NCBI GenBank assembly: GCA_035555595.1
Contig: DATMGK010000107.1
Coordinates: forward strand, 1 to 63,686
Direction: 5' to 3'
Source: Croceibacterium_A sp035555595
GTDB lineage: Bacteria; Pseudomonadota; Alphaproteobacteria; Sphingomonadales; Sphingomonadaceae
DNA: 63,686 nucleotides
The position numbers and the translations under genes were made by a program. Each line of letters opens with the position of its first letter. Position 1 is the stretch's first letter. Under the pieces are notes generated by a model. The model ran no database searches. It was not told the DNA's origin and saw only the letters and a program-made list of their open reading frames with translations. Shown here one piece after another: positions 15,563 to 23,896 of the stretch.

Positions 15563-15579
15563 GTTGCAAAAAGTGCAAC
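15563..15579. promoter_or_regulatory. Inverted repeat in the guaA / urcA divergent region
   Basis: GTTGCA-AAAAG-TGCAAC is a perfect dyad, with further TTGCA units at 15541 (TTGCACC) and 15584 (GTTGCAG). It lies 124 bp before the urcA-like start and 97 bp before guaA. A regulator-binding site is the simplest reading; no cognate regulator is encoded nearby. Confidence 0.45.
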
Positions 15580-15702
15580 ATGGGTTGCAGTCTTCGCGTT
15601 TGCACAAAATCATGCTGCGCTGCACATAGGCAGGGTAGTTGAGAAAACGTCCTGGGATGGACCCCGAAAGGCGGCCGAAACCGGATGAAAAGGAATTACG
15701 CG

Positions 15703-16032
15703 ATGCGCAAATCTGTCGTCACCGTTCTCGCCGCCCTCGCTTTCAGCGCCGCAGCGACCCCCGCCTTCGCCGCCGAAGCGGCTGACCCCATCGAAACCGT
15801 TTCGGTCGCCGTGGACTACGCCGATCTGGACATCAACACGCCGACCGGCTCCGCCGCCCTCGACAAGCGGGTCGAAGCTGCTGCCTCGGCCGTCTGCGAA
15901 AAGCCCGATATCCGCAATCTGAAGCAGATGGCGGCCTGGGAAGAGTGCAAGGCGAGCGCCAAGTCAGACGCTTTCGAGCAGCTTTCGGTGCTCGAACCCT
16001 ATGAGAGCCTGGCTCTCGCCAGCCTGTTCTGA
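15703..16032 (+). CDS. UrcA-family secreted protein
   Basis: The product has 109 aa with a clear Sec signal peptide (MRKSVVTVLAALAFSAAATPAFA, cleavage after AFA). The mature part has the UrcA features: VSVAVDYADLDINTPTG, ALDKRVEAAASAVCE and a second cysteine in WEECKASA, likely forming one disulfide. UrcA proteins are periplasmic or extracellular proteins of unknown function in sphingomonads and Caulobacterales. The ATG at 15703 is preferred because AAGGA lies eight bases before it and the signal peptide then starts correctly; an ATG six codons upstream lacks a good site. A 27-aa ORF with its own ribosome binding site and then a strong terminator follow. Confidence 0.85.
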   Translation: MRKSVVTVLAALAFSAAATPAFAAEAADPIETVSVAVDYADLDINTPTGSAALDKRVEAAASAVCEKPDIRNLKQMAAWEECKASAKSDAFEQLSVLEPYESLALASLF

Positions 16033-16049
16033 GATTTAAGGATTATCCG

Positions 16050-16133
16050 ATGCTGAAGTTCTTCAAGGGCGCGCTCAATGCCTACATCAAGGGCGCTGGC
16101 AACTATCCCCTGCCGATGACCTGGGCTTTCTGA
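16050..16133 (+). CDS. Possible 27-aa small protein cotranscribed with urcA
   Basis: An ATG with AAGGA seven bases upstream opens a 27-codon frame (MLKFFKGALNAYIKGAGNYP, ending MTWAF) that stops just before an intrinsic terminator. The N-terminal half is an amphipathic Lys/Phe helix and the end is aromatic. It starts 17 bp after the urcA stop, so both share a transcript. Such peptides are missed by annotation because of length. The evidence is position and ribosome binding site only; translation is unproven. Confidence 0.5.
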   Translation: MLKFFKGALNAYIKGAGNYPLPMTWAF

Positions 16134-16158
16134 GCCAGCCGGCAGAGACGCCGAAAAG

Positions 16159-16186
16159 ACGGCCGCCCCAACGGGCGGCCGTTTTC
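16159..16186 (+). terminator. Intrinsic terminator of the urcA transcript
   Basis: ACGGCCGCCC (16159-16168), loop CAAC, GGGCGGCCGT (16173-16182) form a perfect 10-bp GC-rich stem followed by TTTTCG. This insulates the downstream gyrB. Confidence 0.85.
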
Positions 16187-16254
16187 GTATTCGTTGCTGT
16201 GGATTGACGCCGCCGCGGGTTCCTTAACTGGCGCCAAATCCCTATATGCTGGGC

Positions 16255-18786
16255 ATGTCAGAAGCATCCGAAGACACCCCGCGCGCCAACGCCTATGGCG
16301 CGGACTCCATCAAAGTCCTCAAAGGTCTGGACGCCGTGCGCAAGCGGCCGGGCATGTATATCGGCGATACCGACGATGGATCCGGCCTGCACCACATGGT
16401 GTTCGAGGTGTCGGACAATGCGATCGACGAGGCGCTGGCCGGCCATTGCGACCTGGTGCTGATCGAGTTGAACCCTGACGGTTCCGTTTCTGTAGAGGAT
16501 AACGGGCGCGGCATCCCGACAGGCATCCATGCCGAGGAAGGCGTTTCCGCCGCCGAAGTGATCATGACCCAGCTCCACGCGGGCGGGAAGTTCGAGAACA
16601 CCAGCGAAGATAACGCCTACAAGGTTTCGGGCGGCCTGCACGGTGTGGGCGTTTCCGTGGTCAACGCCCTGTCCGAATGGCTGGAACTGACGATCTGGCG
16701 CGAAGGCAAGGAACACTGGATGCGGTTCGAACACGGCGATGCCGTGGGCCCGCTGAAAGTTACGGGCGATGCCCCCAAGGTCGAACGCAACGCCGATGAC
16801 AACGGATACAAGAAGGGCACGCGCGTTACCTTCCTGGCATCCACCGACACGTTCAAGAACGTGACCGAATTCGATTTCGAGAAGCTGGAGCACCGCTATC
16901 GCGAGCTGGCGTTCCTCAATTCTGGCGTTCGCATCCTGCTGCGCGACAAGCGGCAGGAAGAAGCGGTGGAGCACGATCTCTATTATGAAGGCGGCATCGC
17001 GGCCTTTGTGAAGTTCCTCGACCGCAACAAGCAGGCCCTGATCGCGGAGCCGATTTCCGTTTCGGCGGAGAAGGAAGGCATCGGCATCGATGTCGCGCTG
17101 GAATGGAACGACAGTTACTACGAAAACGTCCTGTGCTTCACCAACAACATCCCGCAGCGTGACGGCGGCACCCATCTGGCTGCATTCCGCGCCGCGTTGA
17201 CCCGCACGCTGAACGGCTATGCCGAACGGTCGGGCCTGCTGAAGAAGGAAAAGGTCTCGCTATCGGGCGAAGACATGCGTGAAGGGCTGACGGCGATCGT
17301 CAGCGTGAAGCTGCCCGATCCGAAATTCTCCAGCCAGACCAAGGACAAGCTGGTCAGTTCCGAAGTGCGCCAGCCGCTGGAAAGCCTGATGGGCGAGAAG
17401 ATGAGCGAGTGGCTGGAGGAGAATCCTTCAGACGCGAAGTCCATCGTCCAGAAAATCGTGGACGCGGCCGCCGCCCGTGAAGCGGCGCGCAAGGCGCGCG
17501 AGCTGACCCGGCGTAAGGGCGCGATGGACATCGCCAGCCTGCCGGGCAAGCTGGCCGACTGCCGCGAGCGTGACCCCTCGCTGAGCGAACTGTTCCTGGT
17601 CGAGGGGGACAGCGCCGGCGGCAGCGCCAAGAGCGGGCGCGACAGCCAGTATCAGGCGATCCTGCCCCTGCGCGGCAAGATCCTGAATGTGGAGCGCGCG
17701 CGGTTCGACCGGATCATCAGCAGCAAGGAAGTCGGCACGCTGATCCAGGCGATGGGCACCGGCATCCGTGACGAGTTCAATCTGGAAAAGCTGCGTTACC
17801 ACAAGATCGTCATCATGACGGACGCCGACGTCGACGGCGCGCATATCCGCACCCTGCTGCTGACGTTCTTCCACCGGCAGATGCCCGACATCATCCGCGC
17901 CGGACACCTCTTCATCGCCCAGCCGCCGCTGTTCAAGGTGAGCAAGGGCCGCAGCGAAGTCTACCTGAAGGATCAGGCCGCGCTGGACCGCTATCTGGTG
18001 GAAGCGGGCCTGCAAGGGCGCGTGCTGGAAGCGCCGGGCGGCGCGCGCGGCGGGGCGGACCTTTCCGCGCTGGTCGAACATGCGCTGCGGATGAAGGCGC
18101 TGATGGGCTTCGTGCCGCGCAAGTACGACCACGCCGTGATCGAGGCGATGGCGCTGGCCGGTGCGCTCGATCCCGAACTGGCGGGCGCACAACGTGCAGC
18201 GGCATTGGTGCGCGCTGCCGCCCATCTGCAAATGGGCGATGGGGAAGCCACATGGTCCGGCCGGCTGCTGGAAGACGGCACGATCCGCTTCGACCGCCTG
18301 TGGCGCGGCGTGACCGACGCCCACCTGATCGAAGGATCGTTCATCGGCAGTGCGGAATCGCGCAAGCTGCACCGGCTGACACAGGAAATGGCCGAAGCCT
18401 ATACCGCACCCGCGCGCCTGACCAAGGCGGGCACGGAAGCCGAGCCAGAGCCCGAACCTGTGGCGGAAGACACCGGCAACGAGGAAACCGCCGCGCCAGT
18501 ATCCGTGGACGGCGCCATCACCCGGCCGAGCCAGCTTCTGGACGCAGTGCTGGCCACGGGCCGCAAGGGCCTGTCCATCAGCCGCTACAAGGGTCTGGGC
18601 GAAATGAACGCCGAACAGCTGTGGGAAACCACGCTGGATCCGGACAACCGCGTGTTGCTGCAAGTGAAGGTGGAAGACGCCGACGTAACGGACGAAATCT
18701 TCACCCGTCTGATGGGTGACGTGGTGGAACCCCGCCGCGACTTCATCCAGCAAAACGCGCTGAACGTGGCCAATCTGGACGTTTAA
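16255..18786 (+). CDS. gyrB: DNA gyrase subunit B
   Basis: The protein has 843 aa. It is the ATPase subunit of gyrase, which introduces negative supercoils in an A2B2 complex with GyrA. It shows the GHKL ATPase motif (FEVSDNAIDEALAGH), DNGRGIP, the GGLHGVGVSVVNALS lid, the transducer, and a toprim domain with EGDSAGG and the acidic DADVDGAHI. It ends with the SRYKGLGEMNAEQLWETT tail. An Ala/Glu-rich insertion (about 730-770, with AEPEPEPVAED) sits before the C-terminal part, as in other alphaproteobacterial GyrB. The ATG at 16255 (MSEASED) is preferred to 16246 (MLGMSEA); neither has a strong Shine-Dalgarno, so the exact start is uncertain. The gene is monocistronic. Confidence 0.96.
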   Translation: MSEASEDTPRANAYGADSIKVLKGLDAVRKRPGMYIGDTDDGSGLHHMVFEVSDNAIDEALAGHCDLVLIELNPDGSVSVEDNGRGIPTGIHAEEGVSAAEVIMTQLHAGGKFENTSEDNAYKVSGGLHGVGVSVVNALSEWLELTIWREGKEHWMRFEHGDAVGPLKVTGDAPKVERNADDNGYKKGTRVTFLASTDTFKNVTEFDFEKLEHRYRELAFLNSGVRILLRDKRQEEAVEHDLYYEGGIAAFVKFLDRNKQALIAEPISVSAEKEGIGIDVALEWNDSYYENVLCFTNNIPQRDGGTHLAAFRAALTRTLNGYAERSGLLKKEKVSLSGEDMREGLTAIVSVKLPDPKFSSQTKDKLVSSEVRQPLESLMGEKMSEWLEENPSDAKSIVQKIVDAAAAREAARKARELTRRKGAMDIASLPGKLADCRERDPSLSELFLVEGDSAGGSAKSGRDSQYQAILPLRGKILNVERARFDRIISSKEVGTLIQAMGTGIRDEFNLEKLRYHKIVIMTDADVDGAHIRTLLLTFFHRQMPDIIRAGHLFIAQPPLFKVSKGRSEVYLKDQAALDRYLVEAGLQGRVLEAPGGARGGADLSALVEHALRMKALMGFVPRKYDHAVIEAMALAGALDPELAGAQRAAALVRAAAHLQMGDGEATWSGRLLEDGTIRFDRLWRGVTDAHLIEGSFIGSAESRKLHRLTQEMAEAYTAPARLTKAGTEAEPEPEPVAEDTGNEETAAPVSVDGAITRPSQLLDAVLATGRKGLSISRYKGLGEMNAEQLWETTLDPDNRVLLQVKVEDADVTDEIFTRLMGDVVEPRRDFIQQNALNVANLDV

Positions 18787-18790
18787 CCTT

Positions 18791-18817
18791 CAATCCTCCC
18801 CGGAAACGGGGGGATTG
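18791..18817. terminator. Hairpin between convergent gyrB and mccB
   Basis: CAATCCTCCCC (18791-18801) pairs with GGGGGGATTG (18808-18817) around GGAAAC with one bulge. It occupies nearly the whole 41-bp gap between the two convergent genes, so it probably terminates both, although no U-tract follows. Confidence 0.6.
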
Positions 18818-18827
18818 GCGTTCTCGC

Positions 18828-20441
18828 TCACATCCTGAACACGCCGAACCTCGGCACCTCGGCAATCGGTGCTTCCAAACACGTGCCTAGCGCCAGGCGC
18901 AGCACATCGCGTGTCTGCGCGGGGTCGATCACGCCGTCGTCCCACAGGCGGGCGGTGGCGTAGTAGGGGTTGCCTTCGGTCTCATACTTCTCGCGGATCG
19001 GGGCTTTGAAGGCTTCGGCTTCTTCTGGCGTCCAGTTTTCCGCGTCGCGGTGGACGGTGGCGAGAACGCTGGCGGCCTGTTCACCGCCCATCACGCTGAT
19101 GCGGGCGTTGGGCCAGGTGAACAGAAAGCGCGGCGAATAGGCGCGGCCGCACATGCCGTAGTTTCCGGCGCCGAAGCTGCCGCCGATGACCACGGTAATC
19201 TTCGGCACTTGCGCGGTGGCCACTGCTGTCACCAGCTTGGCGCCGTGGCGGGCGATGCCTTCCGCCTCATACTTGCCGCCGACCATGAAGCCGCTGATGT
19301 TTTGCAGGAACAGCAGGGGGATGCCGCGCTGGCACGCGAGTTCGATGAAATGCGCGCCCTTGATCGCGCTTTCCGAGAACAGCACGCCGTTATTGGCGAG
19401 GATCGCCACGGGCATGCCCCAGATATGCGCGAAACCGCAGACGAGGGTGGAGCCGTACAGCGCCTTGAATTCCTGAAATTCGCTGCCGTCCACCAGCCGG
19501 GCGATGACTTCATGAACGTCGTAGGGGGCGCGGACATCTTCGGGGATGATGGCGTAGAGGTCTTCGGCATCGAACTTTGGCGGGCGCGGTTGGCGCGAGG
19601 GGGCATTACCGCCTGAGGGCCCTGCCTGCGCGGGGGAGCAGTGGCTGACGATATCGCGCAGGATCGTCAGGGCGTGCTCGTCATTTTCGGCAAGGTGATC
19701 GACGACGCCGGATTTGCGGGCATGGAGATCACCCCCACCTAGGTCTTCCGCGCTGATCTCCTCCCCCGTGGCGGCTTTCACCAAGGGCGGTCCGGCGAGG
19801 AAGATGGTGCCCTGATTGCGGACGATCACACTCTCGTCGCTCATGGCCGGGACATAGGCGCCGCCTGCGGTGCAGCTTCCCATGACGCAGGCGATCTGGG
19901 GGATTTGCAGCGCGCTCATCCGTGCCTGATTGAAGAAGATGCGGCCGAAGTGGTCGCGATCGGGAAATACGTCCGCCTGATGCGGCAGATTGGCTCCGCC
20001 GCTATCCACCAGATAGAGGCACGGCAGGCGGTTCTCCTGCGCGATTTCCTGCGCCCGCAGATGCTTCTTCACCGTCAGCGGATAATAAGTGCCGCCCTTC
20101 ACCGTGGCGTCGTTGGCCACGATCATGCACTGCCGCCCGGACACCCGGCCAATCCCGGCGATCAGGCCGGCACCGGGCACCTCGTCATCATAAAGGCCAT
20201 TGGCCGCCAGTTGCCCGATTTCGAGAAAGGGGGAGCCGGGATCGAGCAGGCGTTCCACCCTGTCGCGAGGCAGCAACTTGCCGCGCGCGACGTGGCGATC
20301 CCGGCTTCCCTCTGGCCCGCCGAGCGCTGCGGCGGCCACCCTTTCACGCAGTTCCTGCGCCAGCGCCCGATTATGTGCCGAACGGGCGCGAGCCTCGGCC
20401 CCCTCCAGATCGATCGAGCTGGAGAGGGCCGGGCCGCTCAT
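18828..20441 (-). CDS. mccB: Methylcrotonoyl-CoA carboxylase beta subunit (carboxyltransferase)
   Basis: The protein has 537 aa and is an acyl-CoA carboxylase beta chain with two crotonase-like halves. Diagnostic stretches include RGKLLPRDRVERLLDPGSPF, GTYYPLTVKKHLRAQEIA, DSGGANLPHQADVFPDRDHFGRIF, GSCTAGGAYVPAMSDE and the second acyl-CoA site IGGSFGAGNYGMCGRAYSP. These fit the 3-methylcrotonyl-CoA carboxylase type, which acts in leucine degradation and needs a biotinylated alpha subunit. No alpha subunit is in the window; it should be elsewhere. The start overlaps the stop of the upstream esterase (TAATG). With ivd upstream, it belongs to a leu/isovalerate operon interrupted by two esterase genes. 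Confidence 0.9.
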   Translation of the reverse strand: MSGPALSSSIDLEGAEARARSAHNRALAQELRERVAAAALGGPEGSRDRHVARGKLLPRDRVERLLDPGSPFLEIGQLAANGLYDDEVPGAGLIAGIGRVSGRQCMIVANDATVKGGTYYPLTVKKHLRAQEIAQENRLPCLYLVDSGGANLPHQADVFPDRDHFGRIFFNQARMSALQIPQIACVMGSCTAGGAYVPAMSDESVIVRNQGTIFLAGPPLVKAATGEEISAEDLGGGDLHARKSGVVDHLAENDEHALTILRDIVSHCSPAQAGPSGGNAPSRQPRPPKFDAEDLYAIIPEDVRAPYDVHEVIARLVDGSEFQEFKALYGSTLVCGFAHIWGMPVAILANNGVLFSESAIKGAHFIELACQRGIPLLFLQNISGFMVGGKYEAEGIARHGAKLVTAVATAQVPKITVVIGGSFGAGNYGMCGRAYSPRFLFTWPNARISVMGGEQAASVLATVHRDAENWTPEEAEAFKAPIREKYETEGNPYYATARLWDDGVIDPAQTRDVLRLALGTCLEAPIAEVPRFGVFRM

Positions 20442-21478
20442 TACTTTGCGAGATGCCCGGCCATGAACGGCAGCACGATTTCGCTGAACCGCTGGCCGAT
20501 CTTGTCGGTATGGGTGCCTTCATAGACCGCCCATTCATGCGCCACGCCGAACTTCTGCAATTCTTCGTGCATCATCGTATCGTCGCGGATCAGGCCATCC
20601 TTGTCACCCACATCCGAACCGATGGCCTTGAAGCTCTTCAACGCATCGACATGGCTGGCGACCAGCGCCAGCGGTGAGTTGGCGGCCCATTGCGCGATCA
20701 CGAACTGATCGACCTTGCCGTCCTTCAGCGGAAAATCGACGTAGTAGGGCGGGTTGTTGGGGTTTGGCGCCCATGCCACGGCCGAAGCGAGGCCCGCGCG
20801 CATGCCGAAGCCGGCCTTGTCCACGTCGGCATAGGGCACATTGGCCATCGCCGTTGCCGATTCCACCGTTTCGGTGCGCGGGCTGACGCAGCAGGCGCTC
20901 TGCGCCCAGATCGCCGCATAGACTTCCGGATAGCGCATCGCGATGCGCCAGGTGCCGTATCCGCCCATCGAATGGCCGACGAGTCCGCGCCCGTCGCGGC
21001 TGGCGATGGTGCGATATTTGCCGTCGATGTAGGCGACCAGATCCTTTGCGATGAAGGTCTGGAAATCGCCGGTGGTGACGGAATTGGAATACATGCTGCC
21101 GCCCATCTTCGTCAGCGTATCGGGCACGACGACGATGAATTCGCGGCCCTGCGCGGCATTGGCGGCAACCGCTTCCGGCACTTTCATGAAATTGTAGAAG
21201 TTGCGCCCGTCGATCGAGAACCCGTGCAGGTAATAGATCACCGGATAACGCTTGTTCGGGTTGCTGGCATAGCTGGGCGGCAGCACGACCATCGCCGAAC
21301 GTTCGGCGGAATTGCCTTCCAGATTGCCCGCCACCGCGGCGCTGTGGACCTTCACTTCTTCCACCGTGATCCCGTTCGGCACGGCGGCCGGGGGTGCGGT
21401 GATGTTCTGCGCCTGCGCGGACGCGACGGTGAGCGTCATCAGCGCGAGAACGCCGGCAGCCCATTTCGTCAGTTTCAT
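20441..21478 (-). CDS. Secreted esterase of the esterase D / feruloyl esterase-like alpha/beta hydrolase family (copy 1)
   Basis: The product has 345 aa with a signal peptide (MKLTKWAAGVLALMTLTVASAQA). The alpha/beta-hydrolase core has the nucleophile elbow GHSMGGYGTWRIAMRYPE, an oxyanion region near YYLHGFSIDGRNF, and a C-terminal histidine in EGTHTDKIGQR. A Cys pair follows the elbow helix (SACC), as in the downstream paralogue. It probably hydrolyses carboxylic esters in the periplasm. The ATG at 21478 is chosen for GGAGAG eight bases upstream and the signal peptide; the 28-codon extension is rejected. It is coupled to mccB by a one-base overlap and lies 93 bp behind the second copy, so it is embedded in the leucine-degradation operon. 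Confidence 0.85.
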   Translation of the reverse strand: MKLTKWAAGVLALMTLTVASAQAQNITAPPAAVPNGITVEEVKVHSAAVAGNLEGNSAERSAMVVLPPSYASNPNKRYPVIYYLHGFSIDGRNFYNFMKVPEAVAANAAQGREFIVVVPDTLTKMGGSMYSNSVTTGDFQTFIAKDLVAYIDGKYRTIASRDGRGLVGHSMGGYGTWRIAMRYPEVYAAIWAQSACCVSPRTETVESATAMANVPYADVDKAGFGMRAGLASAVAWAPNPNNPPYYVDFPLKDGKVDQFVIAQWAANSPLALVASHVDALKSFKAIGSDVGDKDGLIRDDTMMHEELQKFGVAHEWAVYEGTHTDKIGQRFSEIVLPFMAGHLAK

Positions 21479-21571
21479 ACCAGTCTCTCCAAGGTCCAGC
21501 TCCCCGGACGGGGCTGCATCAGGCAATAGTTCATTGCAATAATTATTTCCCAGTGCAGCCATCCATCCCGC

Positions 21572-22564
21572 TTATTTGGCGAGATGCTTTCCGAAGAAAG
21601 GCAGCAGGTCAGACCGTACGCGGGCCGCGACACGGTTGCCGTGATCACCTTCAAACACTTCCCAATCATGAGTGACGCCGAAGCGATTCAGTTCGTTATG
21701 CATCGCGGTATCGTCGGCCAGCAGGAAATCCTTGTCGCCAACGTCGATGCCGATGGCCGTCATGGCCTTGAGCTGGGGCACGCTCTGCGACAGCAGGACC
21801 AGCGGCGAATTGGCGTGCAGGCGCGCGGTGATGACAGGGCTGAGCTTGCCGTCCTTTTCATCCACCGCGATGAAGTTGGGCGGGTTGTTGGGATCGGGCG
21901 CCCATGCAGCCAGCGAGGCCGCGGCGGCGGCAGCGCCGAAATCAGCCGCTTCGATCTGCTCGGGCGTCATGGATGCCGCGCCCCGCGCCTGTTCCAGCGT
22001 GATGGCAGAGGGGGAGAGGCAGCACGGCGCCATCGCGTACATGCTGGAATAGATGCCCGGATACTTCATCACGATTTTCAGCGTGCCGTACCCACCCATC
22101 GAATGGCCCGACAGGCCGCGGCTCTCCGCCCGGGCGAGAGTGCGGTAGTTGCTGTCGATATGGCTGACGAGATCGCGGGTGACGAAGCCTTCGAAATCGC
22201 CGGTGGTCACCGAATTGCTGTACATCGCGCCCTTGAACTTGGTGTGCGCGTCAGGGAGCACGACGATCAGCTCGTTCCCGGCGGCCGCAGCCTCGTCCAC
22301 AGCCTCCTGAAACTTGACGAGGTTCTCGTAAGCGTCAGCGGTGGCGAAATAGCCGTGCAGGAAATAGACCACCGGATAACGCTTGCTGGCATTGCTGTCA
22401 TAGCTGGGCGGCAGGAAAACATAGACATCGCGATCAGCGGAGTTGCCTTCCAGATTGCCTTCCAGCGAAGCGCCGTGGACCTTGATCTTCTCCGTCCGCG
22501 CCTCTGCCGGAATGGCCGCGAGAGTGGCCAGAGCGGCCGCGCAGGCCAGCAGTTTCTTAAACAT
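21572..22564 (-). CDS. Secreted esterase, paralogue of the neighbouring gene (copy 2)
   Basis: The product has 330 aa with a signal peptide (MFKKLLACAAALATLAAIPAEA). The shared landmarks with copy 1 are LEGNSA, LPPSY, MYSNSVTTGDF, GHSMGGYG, an APCC after the elbow helix, WAPDPNNPP, IGIDVGDKD and the ending HLAK, so the genes arose by tandem duplication and have since diverged well. The catalytic serine lies in GHSMGG and a histidine in EGDHGNRVA. The ATG at 22564 is preferred to 22570 because GGGAGAGG is better spaced from it. It lies 26 bp behind ivd on the same strand. Confidence 0.85.
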   Translation of the reverse strand: MFKKLLACAAALATLAAIPAEARTEKIKVHGASLEGNLEGNSADRDVYVFLPPSYDSNASKRYPVVYFLHGYFATADAYENLVKFQEAVDEAAAAGNELIVVLPDAHTKFKGAMYSNSVTTGDFEGFVTRDLVSHIDSNYRTLARAESRGLSGHSMGGYGTLKIVMKYPGIYSSMYAMAPCCLSPSAITLEQARGAASMTPEQIEAADFGAAAAAASLAAWAPDPNNPPNFIAVDEKDGKLSPVITARLHANSPLVLLSQSVPQLKAMTAIGIDVGDKDFLLADDTAMHNELNRFGVTHDWEVFEGDHGNRVAARVRSDLLPFFGKHLAK

Positions 22565-22590
22565 CGTCATCCTCTCCCTGAATGTCCCCT

Positions 22591-23751
22591 TCAGGTGCCG
22601 ATCAGTTCCCGCCCGATCAGCATCCGCCTTATCTCATTGGTCCCCGCCCCGATGTCGAGCAGTTTTGCATCGCGCAGATAGCGTTCGACCGGCCAGTCGG
22701 TCGTATAGCCCGCCCCGCCCAGCGCCTGCACCGCTTCACCCGCGACGCGGAAGGCGTTTTCGCTGGCGAGCAGGATTGCGCCGGCCGCATCGAAGCGCGT
22801 GGTCTGCCCCCGGTCACAGGCCCCGGCCACCGCATAGGCATAGGCCCGGGCGGATTGCAGCGCGACATACATGTCCGCCACTTTGGCCTGCATCAGCTGG
22901 AACGTGCCGATAGGCCGCCCGAACTGTTCCCGTTCGCGCACATAGGGGATCACGGTATCGAGGCAGGCCTGCATGATGCCCAGTTGCACGCCGGACAGCA
23001 CCGTGCGCTCGTAATCCAGCCCGCTCATCAGAACTTTCACGCCCTGCCCGACCTGGCCCAGAACATGGCTGTCTGGAACATGGCAGTCGCTGAACACGAG
23101 TTCGCTGGTGGGGCTGCCTCGCATGCCCAGCTTGCCGATCTTCTGTGCCGGGGAGAAGCCGGGCATGCCCTTTTCGATCAGGAAGGCGGTGATGCCTTTC
23201 GCCCCCCCATCTGGATCGGTCTTGGCATAGACCACCAGCACTTCCGCCTGATGGCCGTTGGTGATCCAGAACTTGCTGCCATTAAGCCGGAAGCCGCCAT
23301 CCACGCGGTCGGCCCTCAGCTTCATCGACACCACGTCCGACCCGGCGGCCGGTTCGCTCATCGCCAGCGCGCCCACGTGTTCGCCGGAAATCAGGGCGGG
23401 AAGGTGCCGATCCTTCTGCTGCGCCGTGCCCCAGCGGGCGATCTGGTTGATGCACAGATTGGAATGCGCGCCATAGCTGAGGCCGACCGATGCGCTGGCG
23501 CGGCTTACCTCCTCAATCGCGATGACGTGTTCGACATAGCCGAGGCCCAACCCGCCATCCGCCTCTGCCACGGTAATGCCGTGCAGGCCCAACTCGCCCA
23601 TTTCCGGCCACAGCTCTCGCGGGAAGCGGTCTTCCCGATCCACCCCTTCCGCCAGCGGGGCAATCCGTTCGTCAGCGAAACGGGCCACCGCTTCGCGAAT
23701 CATGGCCGCCTGATCGCCCAGGCCGAAATCGAATTCCGGGGTCGCCCGCAT
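22591..23751 (-). CDS. ivd: Isovaleryl-CoA dehydrogenase
   Basis: The product has 386 aa and belongs to the acyl-CoA dehydrogenase family: FAD-dependent oxidation of isovaleryl-CoA to 3-methylcrotonyl-CoA, passing electrons to ETF. Motifs are SYGAHSNLCINQI, AMSEPAAGSDVVSMKL (FAD and substrate side), KFWITNGHQAEVLVVYAKT, the catalytic Glu in SGLDYERTVLSG (isovaleryl-CoA dehydrogenases place the base here), and the C-terminal GTNEIRRMLIGREL. The ATG at 23751 is chosen for AGGAG seven bases upstream; the 13-codon extension lacks support. It is first in the operon ahead of two esterases and mccB. Confidence 0.93.
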   Translation of the reverse strand: MRATPEFDFGLGDQAAMIREAVARFADERIAPLAEGVDREDRFPRELWPEMGELGLHGITVAEADGGLGLGYVEHVIAIEEVSRASASVGLSYGAHSNLCINQIARWGTAQQKDRHLPALISGEHVGALAMSEPAAGSDVVSMKLRADRVDGGFRLNGSKFWITNGHQAEVLVVYAKTDPDGGAKGITAFLIEKGMPGFSPAQKIGKLGMRGSPTSELVFSDCHVPDSHVLGQVGQGVKVLMSGLDYERTVLSGVQLGIMQACLDTVIPYVREREQFGRPIGTFQLMQAKVADMYVALQSARAYAYAVAGACDRGQTTRFDAAGAILLASENAFRVAGEAVQALGGAGYTTDWPVERYLRDAKLLDIGAGTNEIRRMLIGRELIGT

Positions 23752-23896
23752 CGGATTCTCCTCTTCCCCCGCCCTCTCCACAACAGGCATAGCAAGGGCG
23801 TCGCCCGCCGCAACCGGTTACGAATGAAATCGACTCTGGCGGATTTCCTTCCTAACATGCCCGTCTTGGGATAAAGTCACGCCCGGAGGGTTGCCA

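Noticed and set aside
13841..15688. Plus-strand ORF of 615 aa opposite guaA
   Set aside because: Antisense shadow; the guaA frame has the complete amidotransferase and ATP-pyrophosphatase motifs.
17428..18753. Minus-strand ORF of 441 aa opposite gyrB
   Set aside because: Antisense shadow of the gyrB toprim and C-terminal coding region.
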